64,000 bases of DNA from Siphonodentalium dalli (taxonomy: Eukaryota > Mollusca > Scaphopoda > Gadilida > Siphonodentaliidae). Below the pieces are notes generated by a model, which was given only the letters and a program-made list of their open reading frames with translations, was not told the origin of the DNA and made no database searches. The stretch is taken from contig CP136064.1 of NCBI GenBank assembly GCA_032622095.1, forward strand, positions 111,898,004-111,962,003. Direction: 5' to 3'. Position numbers and translations under genes: made by a program. Below, in pieces: positions 11,815 through 24,689 of the stretch (the stretch's first letter is position 1; every line of letters begins with the position of its first letter).

Positions 11815-12320
11815 GACAACTTTAAATAAGATAACGGTGCTTTTTCTTAACAGCATCGATTTGCCCTACCATGCAGCATCATTGAAATTCAGCAGGACCC
11901 ACCAGCATCATAGCAAATTAGCAGGACCACGTAACCAGGGGTGATTACACTACTGAAGTGAACTCGGTACGCTATGTTCACGGAACGTGTCATCTGCATT
12001 ATGGCTATAAACTTCGAGAATATTAAGCATCACATACCTGACTCTGATGAGGACGATTCGATTGCTTCACAGCGGGGAATCATAACAAGGAATATGGTAC
12101 ACACTAATATAACCGCCACATCCATACTGTATGTGGTTATCATCTAATGACGAAAGGGTAGTGGCTCAGTGATTTTAAAACAGAATATAGATCATGGACT
12201 TTCCACCTGAGCCTCACAGTCATGTTGACTATTGAACATTATACACTCACATTATGCAGGTTATATTCATAACTTAGAATAGACTCTTATTGCTAGATTG
12301 ATTATACAGATTACGAAAAT
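11815..12320 (-). repeat. duplicated locus copy A (partner 18455-18945)
   Basis: About 500 bp aligns over its whole length with 18455-18945. It contains the signal-peptide exon at 12038-12143. The stretch upstream of the exon differs at roughly one base in 15-20; the downstream intronic part is more diverged and has indels. The duplication therefore covers the first coding exon and its flanks. Confidence 0.85.
12038..12143 (-). CDS. signal-peptide exon of a secreted protein, copy A
   Basis: Minus-strand ATG at 12143 (a second in-frame ATG at 12125) opens 35 codons: a hydrophobic core AVILVCTIFLVMI, a likely signal-peptidase site after RCEA, then a Ser/Glu stretch ESSSSES. The exon ends in GAGTCAG at 12038, followed by a strong donor GTATGTG, leaving phase 1. 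The TSP1 exon at 6896-6715 lies downstream on the same strand and begins in the compatible phase, so I infer that they belong to one gene with an intron of about 5.1 kb, or with further exons between. TTCGTCATTAG before the ATG could also act as an acceptor, so the true 5' end is uncertain. Confidence 0.6.
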
Positions 12321-13299
12321 TTAATCATTGAGGTTAAGTCTTAAATATACAAAATTAGAATATAATTTCAATGCGTGATTGAATTCGCAGCTTATGAAAA
12401 ACCACCGTCACGATTTCGTTATCGAGAAAATTTTAATATTAATGAGAATGTATTTGCTCAACATCTCCTCATTCAAATAGCTTCACATTGGACGTATATA
12501 TTTACATAGGTTCACATTGGACGTAGATATTTACATAGGTTCATATTGGACGGATTTGATTCTACAGTAGGCCCATATCAGGCCACAATGAAAACACATT
12601 ATAAACAGCTTGAAGTCGTGTCGATGAAAAAATGTAGTTTAAATATTGTCTATCTCTTTGTAAACATGTGTTATATAGTTACCGGGGTATAACATATTTT
12701 ATATGAATCGAAGACCCTTGTCCGGCAATGCTTCTATCCATTATTATTCATTATATTTCGAATATGTTCTGGTCTAAAAAAACTTGTGGTTGTTTAGCTA
12801 ACAAACAATAGTGGTTACGTTAAACGTGACCATAATTTGTATTGTGTAATTTTGTCACAAATAAACGTTATTAGACTCACTATCGCTTATAGCTATGTCA
12901 TAAAACATTACAAATAATAAATCTGGGACATTGGCGCTCGGAGCATAGCTGTGGTAACACCTACATATCACTGTTGCTATATGGTATCGGCTGAATGGTC
13001 TGTTCTAAACAAATAAACGGTCCCACTTAATCACCTCATTTTAAAATAAAATATTCTGAATAACATCAATATTAATTGTTAGAAGCGTTTCGGAATATTG
13101 GTCCTCAATTCATATTTTTTATTGTTTTATACCCACGAAACTATTTCAAAATTGATATATGAAAAGATAATACTTCTTTTATTAATGCCAATATGGGCGC
13201 ATTTCGAACGAAAATATTCCCATATTGGGCATATAGAGCGTATATTGAGGTTAAATGACCCCAATCTGAGCGTATTTCGCTTATTAAACTACAGCCGTT
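12321..13299. other. non-coding
   Basis: A short tandem (TTCACATTGGACGTA, three diverged copies) lies at about 12482-12555. Nothing else recognised. Confidence 0.45.
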
Positions 13300-13612
13300 A
13301 CACAGAGGGGGTGGGTTCCGGGGATGTATGCCGGGTGGGTGGGTGGTCGATGGGACCAACCAACAATTTTGTCCGTAACGCACAGGGCGGTTGTCCAAAA
13401 ATGGTCGTAAAAACTGCCGAAAACGGAAACAATTTGAACGCGGGGGTGGGTGGGTCCCAACAATGGTCGAAAGGGAAAAAATCAGCATACGTCACTGAAC
13501 ATTTCCCCCCCCCTGTGTTATGTGCTTATTTTAACGAGAACGGGCTGAATTAGTATGACCCAGAAAAGTGATAACTGGTCGAATTATGTCAAGGGACACC
13601 TTTCGCATAATG
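13300..13612. repeat. G-run repeat plus interrupted dispersed repeat
   Basis: 13300-13500 is rich in GGGTGGGTGG and ends with a 9-C run at 13505-13513. 13515-13612 is the first half of the dispersed repeat of 8920-9019. The 151-codon frame across it is low-complexity read-through and not a gene. Confidence 0.55.
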
Positions 13613-14884
13613 AAATACTACTACACGAACACTGCATTCTGTGACTGAGATTCATCTTGATCAAACCTTTTTAAATGATTGTATAGTATGAGATATCTAC
13701 CATACACTGATTGGTAACCACGTCTTGTTGTTGGACATCATAGTGAAGCACATGTGATATATCAATGGAATGTTATATGCATCTACCCCTGTTGAAGATG
13801 CGTTCAAAGTAGAGGAAATTAATTAAATGAGTAATCATGGAGTATCAACGTAATTGAGATACATGAATATGTGTAAGTCTCTGACTATAGTGTCTAGCAG
13901 CCCTCCATTATACAAGGAGGGATATATTGATGGTAATGTTTATTTGAATCCTTAAAATGTTCAGTATGTTATTTACATGTTAAAGGCGTATCAAGAGATC
14001 CAGAAATTCAAGTCCCCAGCTTATCAAATAACACAATTGGAACAAGAGGTGGCGCGTAATAAACACAATGAATAATAAGTACAAAATGTTTTCCCGTTAA
14101 TGGCAAGAACAAATATTATTTTATTTTACTTATTTTACTCATATTATTTATCTTTTGTAAGAAAGTGGCATTATATCTGTCTATTATCTGACAATGAGAT
14201 ATCGATGAGATGTCAAATAACACGCAGGCGTTCAGCATGTTATTCAGCGGTGTTGCATTCAATTAAATTCCACATCTGGTAACTGAAAATCTGGAACCGT
14301 AAATACATCTTTAAATGTCCGTGTAATATTTTGAATCCCTGTGCTGTTTTCCCACACCCATATTATGTTATTAATTCATGTTCCGTATTACCAAGTATTG
14401 GTTATTGAAATAAAAGTATCAAACAAAATCAAACAAGGAATTAGCAACAGGGTACTACCTCACAATACTGTATGTTTTTTCTCTGAATTGTGTCGTCATA
14501 TCTGTAGTTACGATTACGTTTTCAAGCCAAGCATGCATGCTAATGTCACTGCGTCGTCCCAATTTTGTCGTCTTTTTGATTATATTCAGCTGATAAAAGA
14601 CGTTGTTCAGAAACAACATGTCAAGGAGTATATAGTAAGTATTTTTGTATGTTATATAGTTGTATATACATATGTGGTTACGTTCAAATCGGAATTGTTT
14701 CGATGATATTCCGAGTATAAAAAGGGAGACTGGGGGAGAAGTACATCGAATCTGTTGTTTCCAAACTTGTTCTATTTTAGTATATTTTGGGCTAATATTT
14801 ATTTATAAATGCCAACAACTGTGAAGTGAATGTGTAAGGTGATCCCGAGATGGAAATTCTAACAATTTGATAGCTTCTAAATAA
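13613..14884. other. non-coding; possible insertion into a dispersed repeat
   Basis: 13613 to about 14450 separates two halves of a repeat that are adjacent at 8920-9120. No terminal repeats of an inserted element were identified. A 121-codon frame at 14341-14706 (+) contains a donor-like GTAAGTAT at about 14635, but its sequence is not recognised. Confidence 0.35.
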
Positions 14885-15410
14885 AGTTTATTTACGCGTG
14901 ACTAAATTTCAGTCAACTTTTAACTAAGCTATTTGGTCAAAACTCCTCCGACTGAACAATTGGTAACTAAATCTTGACTAACTAATTTTAGTCAATTCTT
15001 AACTAAACTATTGGGTAAAACTTTTCTCATTAAACATTTGGTGACTAAACAAATACTTACTATATTGGGTTACCTCGTTTTCCTCCTACAAACTTTTAGT
15101 TAATTGTAATCCAAACAATGGGTCAAAATTAATTAGTCAGATTTTAACCCAATATGTAAAATCATTGGGTTACATAAAGTAAGCCAATGAAATAGGGTTA
15201 TAAAATTAACAAAATATTTAGTAGACTTTTACTAAATTGAGTCATGTGTGGCTATATAAATTAGGTCAAAGGTTACAGAATATTTGGTGAAAAGTTACTA
15301 AATATTGGGTCACTATGGCCTTTCTTAACACATACAACAGTACTAAAATAGCAGAAGGGCTAAATATAACTTATTTGGTCGTCCAACAATGAAATAAGTG
15401 TTTAGTAAAG
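14885..15410. repeat. cryptic repeat of ACTAAA / TTGGGTCAA motifs
   Basis: For about 500 bp the sequence is dominated by degenerate variants of ACTAA(A), ATTTGGT and TTGGGTCAAAA or its complement TTTAACCCAAT, spaced 10-25 bp without a fixed period. No coding potential. Confidence 0.6.
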
Positions 15411-16950
15411 CTATAAAACAATACAACTAAAGGGATTTTGATGTTTCTTTAATAATATACATGTACACACCCATATAAAAAGACAGGTTTTGGGTCAATT
15501 AGCGAGATCACCGAGGCGCTGCCATGTTGTATTCACCCAGCCCCCGTTCCGCAAAGTTATCCAGGTTAAAGTTCTGGAGGTGCTTTCCACTGGTCAATTC
15601 TCCGACAGTGTTTTGGAAAACCTCGGGAAATATTGATTTTTAGTTGGAAGAAGCTGAATGCAATCGCACAGAAGGTGCATTCTGGACTCATCGAACTATG
15701 ACCTCTTGTGACGTGCGCATACAAGGACGCGAAACACTCAGGAATGCATGTTTGTAAATTATAAACAAGAGTACGTGTACAATATTAAACATAACCTAGA
15801 TCGGTTAAAACATTTCTGACAAACGTGTCCGCAATTTTTGTGAACACCGCCAAGAAGAGAGACTGATCCATTGGTTGAAAACTGATATGTGCTAGTGCGT
15901 GTTGCCATAGATAAGCCATATGATTGGTCTAAACATTTCACTTAATTGTTTTATTTATAACAACACGTGATATGAATTGACTCAATTCTCTTTCCCGAGT
16001 CTACGGCGGGAAATTGAATAAACATCGATAGGATAATGGTCAAAATCTAACTTAAAACGTGTTGACAATATACAATTAAATAAATGTTATTTAGAGTGTT
16101 GGGGTAGGCGTCTGTACTTGCAGTTGCAAGGTGGACAACCCACCACCGCTCATCGGACAGCTAGTTACATCTATGTTTATAACTACTTGTTTTAAAGTGA
16201 TGTATTAATGTTGTGTGCTTAATGATCCACCCTGTCAGGTCTTTACAGTCATGTGATACGAATATTGAATGTTTTTATAACTTCGCTTCAACGGAAGTCA
16301 CTAGCAGCAACTCTTGGTGTCATCGTTTGTTTGCATAATTAAGTCTTGAAGTCTGACCATATAGTTGATATATTTGGCTAATATATAGCACCGATCAACA
16401 GCACGACGTGTTCTCTAATATAACACAGTTCACATTTCTTTTGTAAGCTTGGTCAACTCCCATAACCACTGAAAGTACTATGGCATTGGAAATTAACATA
16501 TCAATGACTTTCCGATGGATTGTTTTACTTTGCCATTAAACTAATATAGTGAAATACATGTGACATATGTTACTCCACCTATTGCTTGTTCGTTCGGTTA
16601 AACAATATTTTTCTTTTATATTGACAGTATATACAACTAGCGTAGCGGCCCAGTACAACCCGACATGTACAGTTTAGCATAAATACCTGAACATTTTCAA
16701 ATATCTCATATCCGATATTCAATATTATGCCATAAGGCCATGATATAATCTTTTATAAGTGAAGTACCATTATCTACATTTCATTTCAAGATATTTCTGA
16801 GACATTAAACTAACATAATATCAGCAATAATAATAATATCGATGACCAGATTGGATGCCATCTTATCTCAAGCTCACACAACCAGCCTACGTGTTAATAT
16901 TGATAATTAGGCAGCAGATATAAGAAGACGTAATATTCAAGAATAATCGC
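15411..16950. other. non-coding
   Basis: A moderately GC-rich patch at 15500-15640 contains AACATGGCAGCGCC on the minus strand, resembling a YY1-type 5' UTR motif, but the reading frame after its ATG stops after five codons. Otherwise nothing recognised. Confidence 0.35.
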
Positions 16951-16951
16951 T

Positions 16952-17008
16952 ATGGTAACAGTGATGATATTTGGGGCTTTATGGCACACCTCTGTTGACA
17001 AAACCGTG
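16952..17008 (+). CDS. possible short first exon with splice donor (weak)
   Basis: ATG at 16952 opens 18-19 codons with a hydrophobic start (MVTVMIFGALW) and then meets a consensus donor GTGAGTATAT. This resembles a signal-peptide first exon, but the length is short and no downstream exon was found. Chance occurrence is likely. Confidence 0.15.
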
Positions 17009-17011
17009 AGT

Positions 17012-17219
17012 ATATATTCCATATTCACACATTTCTTTGGAGACATTGCTCGTATATTTGTGATCTGATTGAGAACTTATAATTGACTGGTCATTCATTA
17101 GATGATGGCGGTCGTTCCTCACGTTTGGCGGGACAATCATAACTGCTCAATTAATTAAATCACAAATATATGAGCACATCTCTACGCTCCAAAGATAGAT
17201 GTGAATATGGAAAATATAT
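17012..17219. repeat. imperfect inverted repeat, about 65-bp arms
   Basis: ATATATTCCATATTCACA ... CTTTGGAG ... ATATTTGTGAT at 17012-17072 is mirrored by 17148-17219 (CTCAATTAATT ... ATCACAAATATATGAG ... CTCCAAAGATAGATGTGAATATGG). The spacer is about 75 bp. This is consistent with a decayed MITE or fold-back element. No clear target duplication. Confidence 0.7.
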
Positions 17220-18454
17220 CAGTTAGCAACGCAAATGGAGACAAGAAAATGCAAATGTTCTTAAGTTTCCACGCGGACGTTCTTTATGTTCCACAAGATC
17301 AAATCAACCAGCTATTTATTGTTAGGTACAAATGGAATCCACTCGCACAATAAGTACTTTACAATTGACTTCCATCTAATATGACTTGGAACAGTAATTA
17401 TAAGTAGCATCATGATTGTGTGCCCAAACCAATTTTGTAAATTTTACAAAAACATTTGGCAATGAAATGTGTTTAACTAGTTAGCTGCTGGCATGGCAGT
17501 TGAAAGACAATGGCAATTTGATAACTCGATCCACGACATATATTAATAAACAAATTAGAATTAGAATGAAGTTAAATAACTACCTTTACAATTCACAGTG
17601 GCTTTATGAGTGTCTTATAATATTCTCCAGCGAAATGACCGAAGAGACTTTATATCATTATCCAGATAATGTTGATCGCGTGTGCATGAATATACTGTTC
17701 ACACGTGTTTAATCAAGACGAAAACATTGGCATATGTTGATTATATTCGGTAAATAATCCGGAAATTTTCCTATTGTGTTTTATAAGTCGGTTATATCAT
17801 GGCTAGAATAGTTAACTCGAAATACCCACTCGTCAACGACTCGTGGATATTTATCGTATACGATTATCACCATGATATAACCTATACACGACAAATATTC
17901 ACCATTTGTATTCTTATCAAATAATAATATTTAGTTACATTTCTTCTATTATTGTCGACTACGGCGGTTTAATCTGGAGACATCTATGATAAAAAAAAAC
18001 TCTAAAATTGGAATCTGCCATATATATGTGTCAAAATTTACAGTTTCTGCATATTTTACACTCACATATGGCTGATGATACACAACAATGATGAAACCAT
18101 ACATATGCGGTAAAAATACTCCGGAAAATACATTTTTGGTCATTTGTTAAATACTCAATAGATCGTGGATTTTTGGGGTGGGAAAACATCAAATATTTTG
18201 AGATTTGCAAATTAGGACTTAGTTCATGTTTTAGCATATAGAATCAAAATGAATTGTCCTGATCCTTCCTGTATAGAAGCTATCGCATGATATGTGTGAA
18301 CGAACATTTTAAATGTATATTTTTCTCCAAACAATACAGATTTGTTTAAAGAATAAGACTACAACATATATTTTATATTATTATTATATATTATTTATAT
18401 ATTCGTTTGAGTATAAAATGATATGGTCCCACAAATAGCCGGGTTTAGGGTACT
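17220..18454. other. non-coding
   Basis: AT-rich; no recognised gene or structured repeat. Confidence 0.45.
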
Positions 18455-18945
18455 GTCCACTCTAAATAAGATAACGCTAATAGTTCTGAACAGCATCGCT
18501 AAGCCCTACCATGCAACAACATTACAATTCAACAGGACCCACCAGCATCATAACAAATTAGCAGGACAACTTAACAGGGGTGAATACGATAATGAATTGA
18601 AATCTGTACGTTTCATGTGCATATAGCTCTACACTTGTAGAATATTAAACATCACATACCTGACTCTGATGAGGACGATTCGGTTGCTTCACAGCGGGGA
18701 ATCATAACAAGACATATGGTACACACTAATATAACCGCCACATCCATCCTGTATGTGGTTATCATCTAATGATCTAAAGGGTAGTGTCTCAGTGATTTTA
18801 AAACAGAATATATATCATGTACTTTCCACTTGAGCCTCACAGTCATGTTGACTATTGAATATTATACACTCACATTATGCAGATTATATTCATAACTTAG
18901 AATAGACTCTTATTGCCAGATTGATTTCACAGATTACTAAAACCT
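18455..18945 (-). repeat. duplicated locus copy B (partner 11815-12320)
   Basis: Full-length match to copy A in the same orientation, 6.6 kb away. It carries the paralogous signal-peptide exon. Confidence 0.85.
18660..18765 (-). CDS. signal-peptide exon of a secreted protein, copy B
   Basis: Same 106-nt length, reading frame and donor (GAGTCAG, then GTATGTG) as copy A. Four nucleotide differences change three residues (Ser6 to Arg, Phe18 to Cys, Ile28 to Thr); none is synonymous. The hydrophobic core and the RCEA cleavage context remain. No TSP1 exon was found between this exon and copy A, so copy B could be a broken paralogue, an alternative first exon of the same gene, or the start of a gene with other exons. 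Confidence 0.5.
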
Positions 18946-20709
18946 ACAGGCAAGAATTCGTTATGACTCTCATTTAATATTGATGATAATGCATTATGTT
19001 TATTCATAAAAGCGACAACTGATCGAGTTACATTAATATAAATGATCATGAGATCTGGCCTCAATTTTACTCATCGTGTCGTGGAGACGCCCACATATAA
19101 GTTTGAATTAAAATCTGCGAAATATTGTTAGATCAATTTTGGTGCTCCCTCCCCGATTCCCACTCTTGAACCGAAATTACCACTTCGGAAAATGTAGACT
19201 ACACCATAAAGTTTATTATTCACTGAGCTGTATACGTATATGTATAAGTTTGGAAGAAAACTCCGATAAAAATAACCCTGACTTTGAATGACACTATCTT
19301 TTCTCTGTACAATGAAGATGCAATGTTTTTGGTGGAGCAACACATGTGTTCTCGACCCCAATCCCTAACAAGTGGAGTGTCATTTTGGCTACGGTATCTT
19401 CAAACCACACCAGTATATTGCATATACTATGGAGATGACTATATTTATGTTTGGTATACATCGGCGTAAAAATATAATGTATTCATTTCCCTGGCACGGA
19501 GTAGAAATAGTACAAGTATAAAGCAGATAAGAGAAAGTGCCATACAAGAGATTGGCGGAATAACAGGATCTTCTTGTTGGTTTTTTGTCACAATTCCATT
19601 CCAAATAGGTAGACCAAGCTTGCGAAGTCACTTTGCCCACACTTTTGAATAAAATGAACTGCCACAAACTGGAAATATAGAATAAAACAGAAATAAACGC
19701 AATTGTTATGAGAATTTACGAAGTCCATTAAATATTCCACTTGACATATAATATTTGACAATGATATGAGTTTGAAAAACCCATACATGTATATGATGAG
19801 CAAATTATGTTTAGAATTTCCATATACATTGAATTTGTGATTTGCATTGCAATTCAAAACTATTTTAGCATTTAAATTACCATGCACATTTATAATTTTG
19901 ATCCATAAAAGGTAACTGTGATATTGGTTGAAACTAATGCATATTTTCGTTTATATTTTCCCAACAGACCAACAATTTAAAGACAAATGGAAGAGACAAT
20001 TTCGGTGACCCAAAATTATGCATTCAAACAATTATCTACTCTGACTATCGCGCGCGACGAAGCGATTCAATCGCTATCGGTGTGAATATAAAAATCCCGA
20101 GCTTTGAATCACTACGGACGACAGAAAACGCCGTAAAAAACGCGCGCTCGCGCCCGGTGTGAATTGACATTAAGTTTTGCATACAAAACACTTACAACGC
20201 ATGGAAGATCCACATTCAGTCGAAAGCCATACATGTAGATATATTGAAAATTATTTTTTCACAACGCGTGTGTTTTGACTGGAATTATATCCCAGAAGAT
20301 GTGGTTGATACATCAACCGTTTTTCTTTTCAAAGAACCAATTGGACTTACATTTCAGGGCGCAGCTTCTTAAGCAAGGACTTGCGTGTTAGATTATCTTA
20401 TGATGGAGTTAATCTAAGAAGTACAGTGGTTCTTATGATGTTTCTTTTCCATTTCAAGAACGCGTTTCATAAAACAATCTTAAGACCATCTTAAGTAGAC
20501 AGTTAAGTTCCTGCACATGTAGTTACTGGTCCGCGTCGGTTTACTATATATACAGCTATGCGCTGAACATATTGGTTCTGTGTATGTATATGCCAAGGTA
20601 CATTGTCTGGAGATATTATAGTTAGTATAGCCTGTCTAAGCATAATTGGGAGATTGTAATGAAATGGCGATAATCAGTATACGTTGTGAACAAATACCGT
20701 ACTCTTACA
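18946..20709. other. non-coding; CpG-rich patch at 20048-20166
   Basis: 20048-20166 is unusually CpG-rich, contains the palindrome GCGATTCAATCGC and two copies of CGGTGTGAAT, and looks like a transposon remnant. 20470-20510 contains repeated TCTTAAG motifs. No gene supported. Confidence 0.35.
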
Positions 20710-20889
20710 GAACAGTGCATCTGCTGTAATATTTTTGAAGGACGATACGCAATCTTTACGCCAAATTGTTGTAATTTAACATCTCGGTGCAATCAAATCG
20801 AGGTTCCCTCTTTGGGAAAAGTTGACCAATCAAATTCAGCCATGTATCCATGTATCTGTGATCACGTTCGTGGAACAATGGGTATATAA
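20710..20889 (+). CDS. possible cysteine-rich exon (weak)
   Basis: After an acceptor-like CTCTTACAG the open frame contains CICC, CC, a single C and CIC, eight cysteines in about 58 residues, then TAA. The cysteine density is unusual, but there is no recognised domain and no partner exon. Confidence 0.15.
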   Translation, partial: EQCICCNIFEGRYAIFTPNCCNLTSRCNQIEVPSLGKVDQSNSAMYPCICDHVRGTMGI

Positions 20890-21502
20890 CTGTTAGGAAT
20901 ATATTCCGCGGATATTTACCTATTCTATTACATGTACTTATGGAACTTTGTATTAGTGCAGCGCAAAATGCATTCCGGCTGCGTTATTTATGCTGTGTTC
21001 CGGCATTTGTATATATGTCATCCAATAACTAGCTATAAGTTCTTCCTCCATACGACTTTTTCTTCAATCGATTGGAACATCTCACATTTATTTTCACAAA
21101 ATAGTGGCACAATTTCGGGGTTTGTGTGGGTCTAAAATACGAAAGTGCGAACATTCAAGTACGGCAGTTGGTTGAACATAAAGTACAAATTTTGTCGACA
21201 TTATTACAAATTTAGTGGTGCCCATGTCAAACTATGACGTTTTCGTATGTTTCCCAAATATATGGGAACACATCGGTTTGAAATGCAAACTTATGATGAA
21301 AATTTACTTTCTAAAATGCTAAAGTCTGTCTAACATAAAGATGAGCGGCGCTGGAGACGGACAACTCAATTGTATAAAATTTCTCACCGGCCTGTTCCGG
21401 ACCATATATAGTATAGACAATTTCACAAAAGATCTTAATATTATTTTGGGTCGGGTGTGACTGGAGGGGGGGGGGGGGGCAGAACACCAATATATATGAT
21501 AA
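20890..21502. other. non-coding
   Basis: Includes a 14-G run at 21466-21479. No supported gene. Confidence 0.4.
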
Positions 21503-21692
21503 GTTTTCAGCGTTTGGTGCAAAGCACATTAGCCGAAAACTTTTGTATTCACTGTTCATGGTAATAATGAGTGAGCGATCAATTATCGCTTCGTGCATGA
21601 ACAATGAAAATAGGTCACGCTATTATAGAGCGTGTGGTGTCATTTCTAGCCGAATCGCCTTGTATGTCGGGTCAACTCCAAATTTTTTTGTT
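21503..21692 (+). repeat. dispersed repeat, copy 1 (partner 25831-26005)
   Basis: From GTTTTCAGCGTTTGGTGC to CCAAATTTTTTTGTT this 190-bp block is essentially identical to 25831-26005. The second copy lacks about 15 bp (around GAGTGAGCGATC). Confidence 0.9.
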
Positions 21693-24689
21693 CGCTACCT
21701 TATGTTTCTGGTTATGGTCCGACTGGATAATATACAGCAGAGAACTCAGACATCCGACTGTCAGATACCAGAGTAATGTCCAATTGGTGGAAGAGATCTT
21801 CAAGTCGAACATTTTTTGTGTTCGAATTTATAAGTTAAGTACCGTTGTATTTTTGTAACAGAAGAGGTGTCCTGGCAAAATTATAATTTTAATTTTAACA
21901 TGTAGTTAACAGTCAGAAAAATAATTTTAAGTTTAACAGGTAGTTTACAGTCAGAAAAATAATTTTAAGGTGAGAATGAACCATATATATATTGCATATA
22001 TGGTCGGTTTATAATTTTCCACACGAATGGGTAAAAAGAGGGTCAGTATTTAATAACATTTTTGTTAGAAACTAAAGATAATCGTGAAGAAAATATGTTT
22101 TGAGAATGTTGCTGGGGGAAATGTGCACATGTATGAGGATTTAATAAACTAATTTACATATTCAAATGCCGGCAAATTTATTTGGTGATAAGACTGTATT
22201 TATTCACCTGTTTTGTCATTCTGATGGAAATATTTCCAGACCTAATGGGTAAAATTTAATCCTTATAGCTGATGATTCAATTCGAGGGAATGCATGGGGC
22301 AGTTGGTTACACGCAGATGATCTCAGCGAACAGACAACAGTATGGACGAGTACATTCATGGATGCTTACCAATTGGATCGAATCATACGAGTTGCATGGA
22401 ATGAATCGGAATAAGATGAGTATAGTAGTTGCTTGCATGTTTTTGTCAGTGCGACTTGGTGAAACACGTTTTAGATAGCGATATAGCAGAATAAGCTATG
22501 TGTTCAGTTATTGTGAGGTCAAAAGTAAACAGCTTTACTGCACAACTACATATAGTTACTGATACATGTACATACATGTAAATTTATTCCAGGTGTTATA
22601 TATACGTATGCGCCTATGTATGCGCGGAAGTATATAATTGGACAAGAACGCCAATAATGTTTGATAGTAATAAATAATAAATTTAGAAAATTCCAACCAA
22701 GAGATTAATAATCAAGTTAAAAATGTGATATTTTGTGGTATATTGATTATATCTGATTAGTCACTCAGTATGGTGTTCAGCTGTTTTGAATGTGCCCAAT
22801 CCAGTGAAGTGCATTTCCATTTTGCATGTAAACGTTTTAAAAAAATACAAATTAATGCTAATATTTTATGCGTTTTTGCTATGCATATTGCTGATTTTGG
22901 ACCCATTTTGATGTGGGGGGGGGGGGAAATGAATGGGGAATTAGCATGTTAATATAATACGGTGTATGTATAAGTGTAGGGAAAATGGAGGCTATATGTG
23001 TCTTGACGAGACACGCCATACAAGAAGCAGTGTAGTTATATATGCATGCGTATGCATGTGATATATGCCTGTTTGCGTGTGTATATATATATGTGGTATA
23101 TAACGTGCGAGAACTGTTTTATTCTCGGACAGAATTGACATCGTATAATTCAGTCAATATATCGAAAGCGCTATATCAATTATATAATATATCGAATTAT
23201 TAACGATGATCGGCTGCAAGGAAAAGACATCGGGATTAGATTTGTTGTTGTTTGTGGTATATATCATATATAAACATGTTTGTTTTGAGATCATGCAAAC
23301 CGTCTATAAGTCTGAAGTAATGACGTTGGGTGAGAACCCATGATAAGCTGGTTTTCTTGTTCATTTGTAGAACATGGGTAAATTTGAGATCGGAGCAAGC
23401 GCGTGGCGCAGCTATTGGTGTTAATGACATGTTTCTTGAACATGGTCTGACGATATGTATATTGTGAAAAAATGTGTACCTTGTGTGCGTACATATGTAT
23501 CTAACAGAATAAGAAGTGTATATGCACGATTATATATGTCATGTATTTTTGAAAATAATGAGGTTGTATTGTTGGGGGTAATTGGGAATGTGTGTATACA
23601 TTGTATATACATATCGGAATTTTGAGGAAGGTTGTTTGGTACATTGTGAATAAAATTTGTTTGCAGATGCGATACGTCCGATAATTGATCATGGTGTATT
23701 TGGAACCAAATTATTGGGATCTATGTTGCGGTGGTGTATAACAAAAGCAAAACAACATAGACGAATGGACAGCTACAATTCGTGAATTCATCGATGGACA
23801 TTCGAGTGGAAATAAGCTTAAAACGGAAAAGTAACTATGGTTGGCGGTGGTATATATATGTTTATATACATTGTATAGACTCAAAGATTATAACATTTGT
23901 TAGTAATGTTATTGAACTGTTTATATGACGGGCACGTCTATTTAATATGTATGAAGAAAATGTTATTTGATATTCCCCCATATATAGATGCTTGTAGATG
24001 TGAGCAGGGACTTTGTAATGTTAATTTTGTTAACGCATATAAAGGTGTTCGATTGTACCGATGCATGGTTATGGTGTGTACACGCATATACGGTGGAACA
24101 CTATATAAACACGAAATGTATATATGAGTGCGTGAGGCCACTGAAATAAATGATAATAGAGAACGCGGGCAATAGACCGCATGATATATATCAACATTAA
24201 ACGTTGTGCGTTTGTCTGAAGGACATGAGATATAACGACTATATTTTTACGCGGGCCCGATGGTAAAAACTAAATAGTTTACGTTTATGCTTTACGAAGA
24301 CGCACTGTTTGTTATACGATTAAATGGTGTGTGGGCAGAGACCCCCGATATAATAACAATAAATTGTGTGTGCGAACGCCCGTATATATAGTGTGTGCGG
24401 GTAGAAACGGTTTTTGATATGGTGACGAAAATATTATTGGGTGCGAAGCTGAAGGATGCTATGATATGGATATGTGTTGTTGACATAAACGCTTAAATAT
24501 ATAATGCGTGGCCGTGAGTGCCTATAATTGCGTGCGACATGACATATGGTCGTCAGCTTGATATATGCAAAACTAATGTGCGGCCGTTGATCAGGTCGAA
24601 AACATGTCAGTGATTTTGTGGTATGTACAATAGGTCGTGGTAATATGGATTTAGCACGGATTTTCGTTATAAGAACTTGAATCGCGTTT
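21693..24689. other. non-coding
   Basis: A tandem pair containing AGTCAGAAAAATAATTTTAAG lies at about 21900-21970, and a 12-G run at 22915-22926. Short ORFs on both strands have no recognisable content. Confidence 0.4.

Noticed and set aside
13098-13553. 151-codon plus-strand ORF
   Set aside because: Crosses GGGTGGGTGG low-complexity DNA; no domain and overlapping open frames on the other strand.
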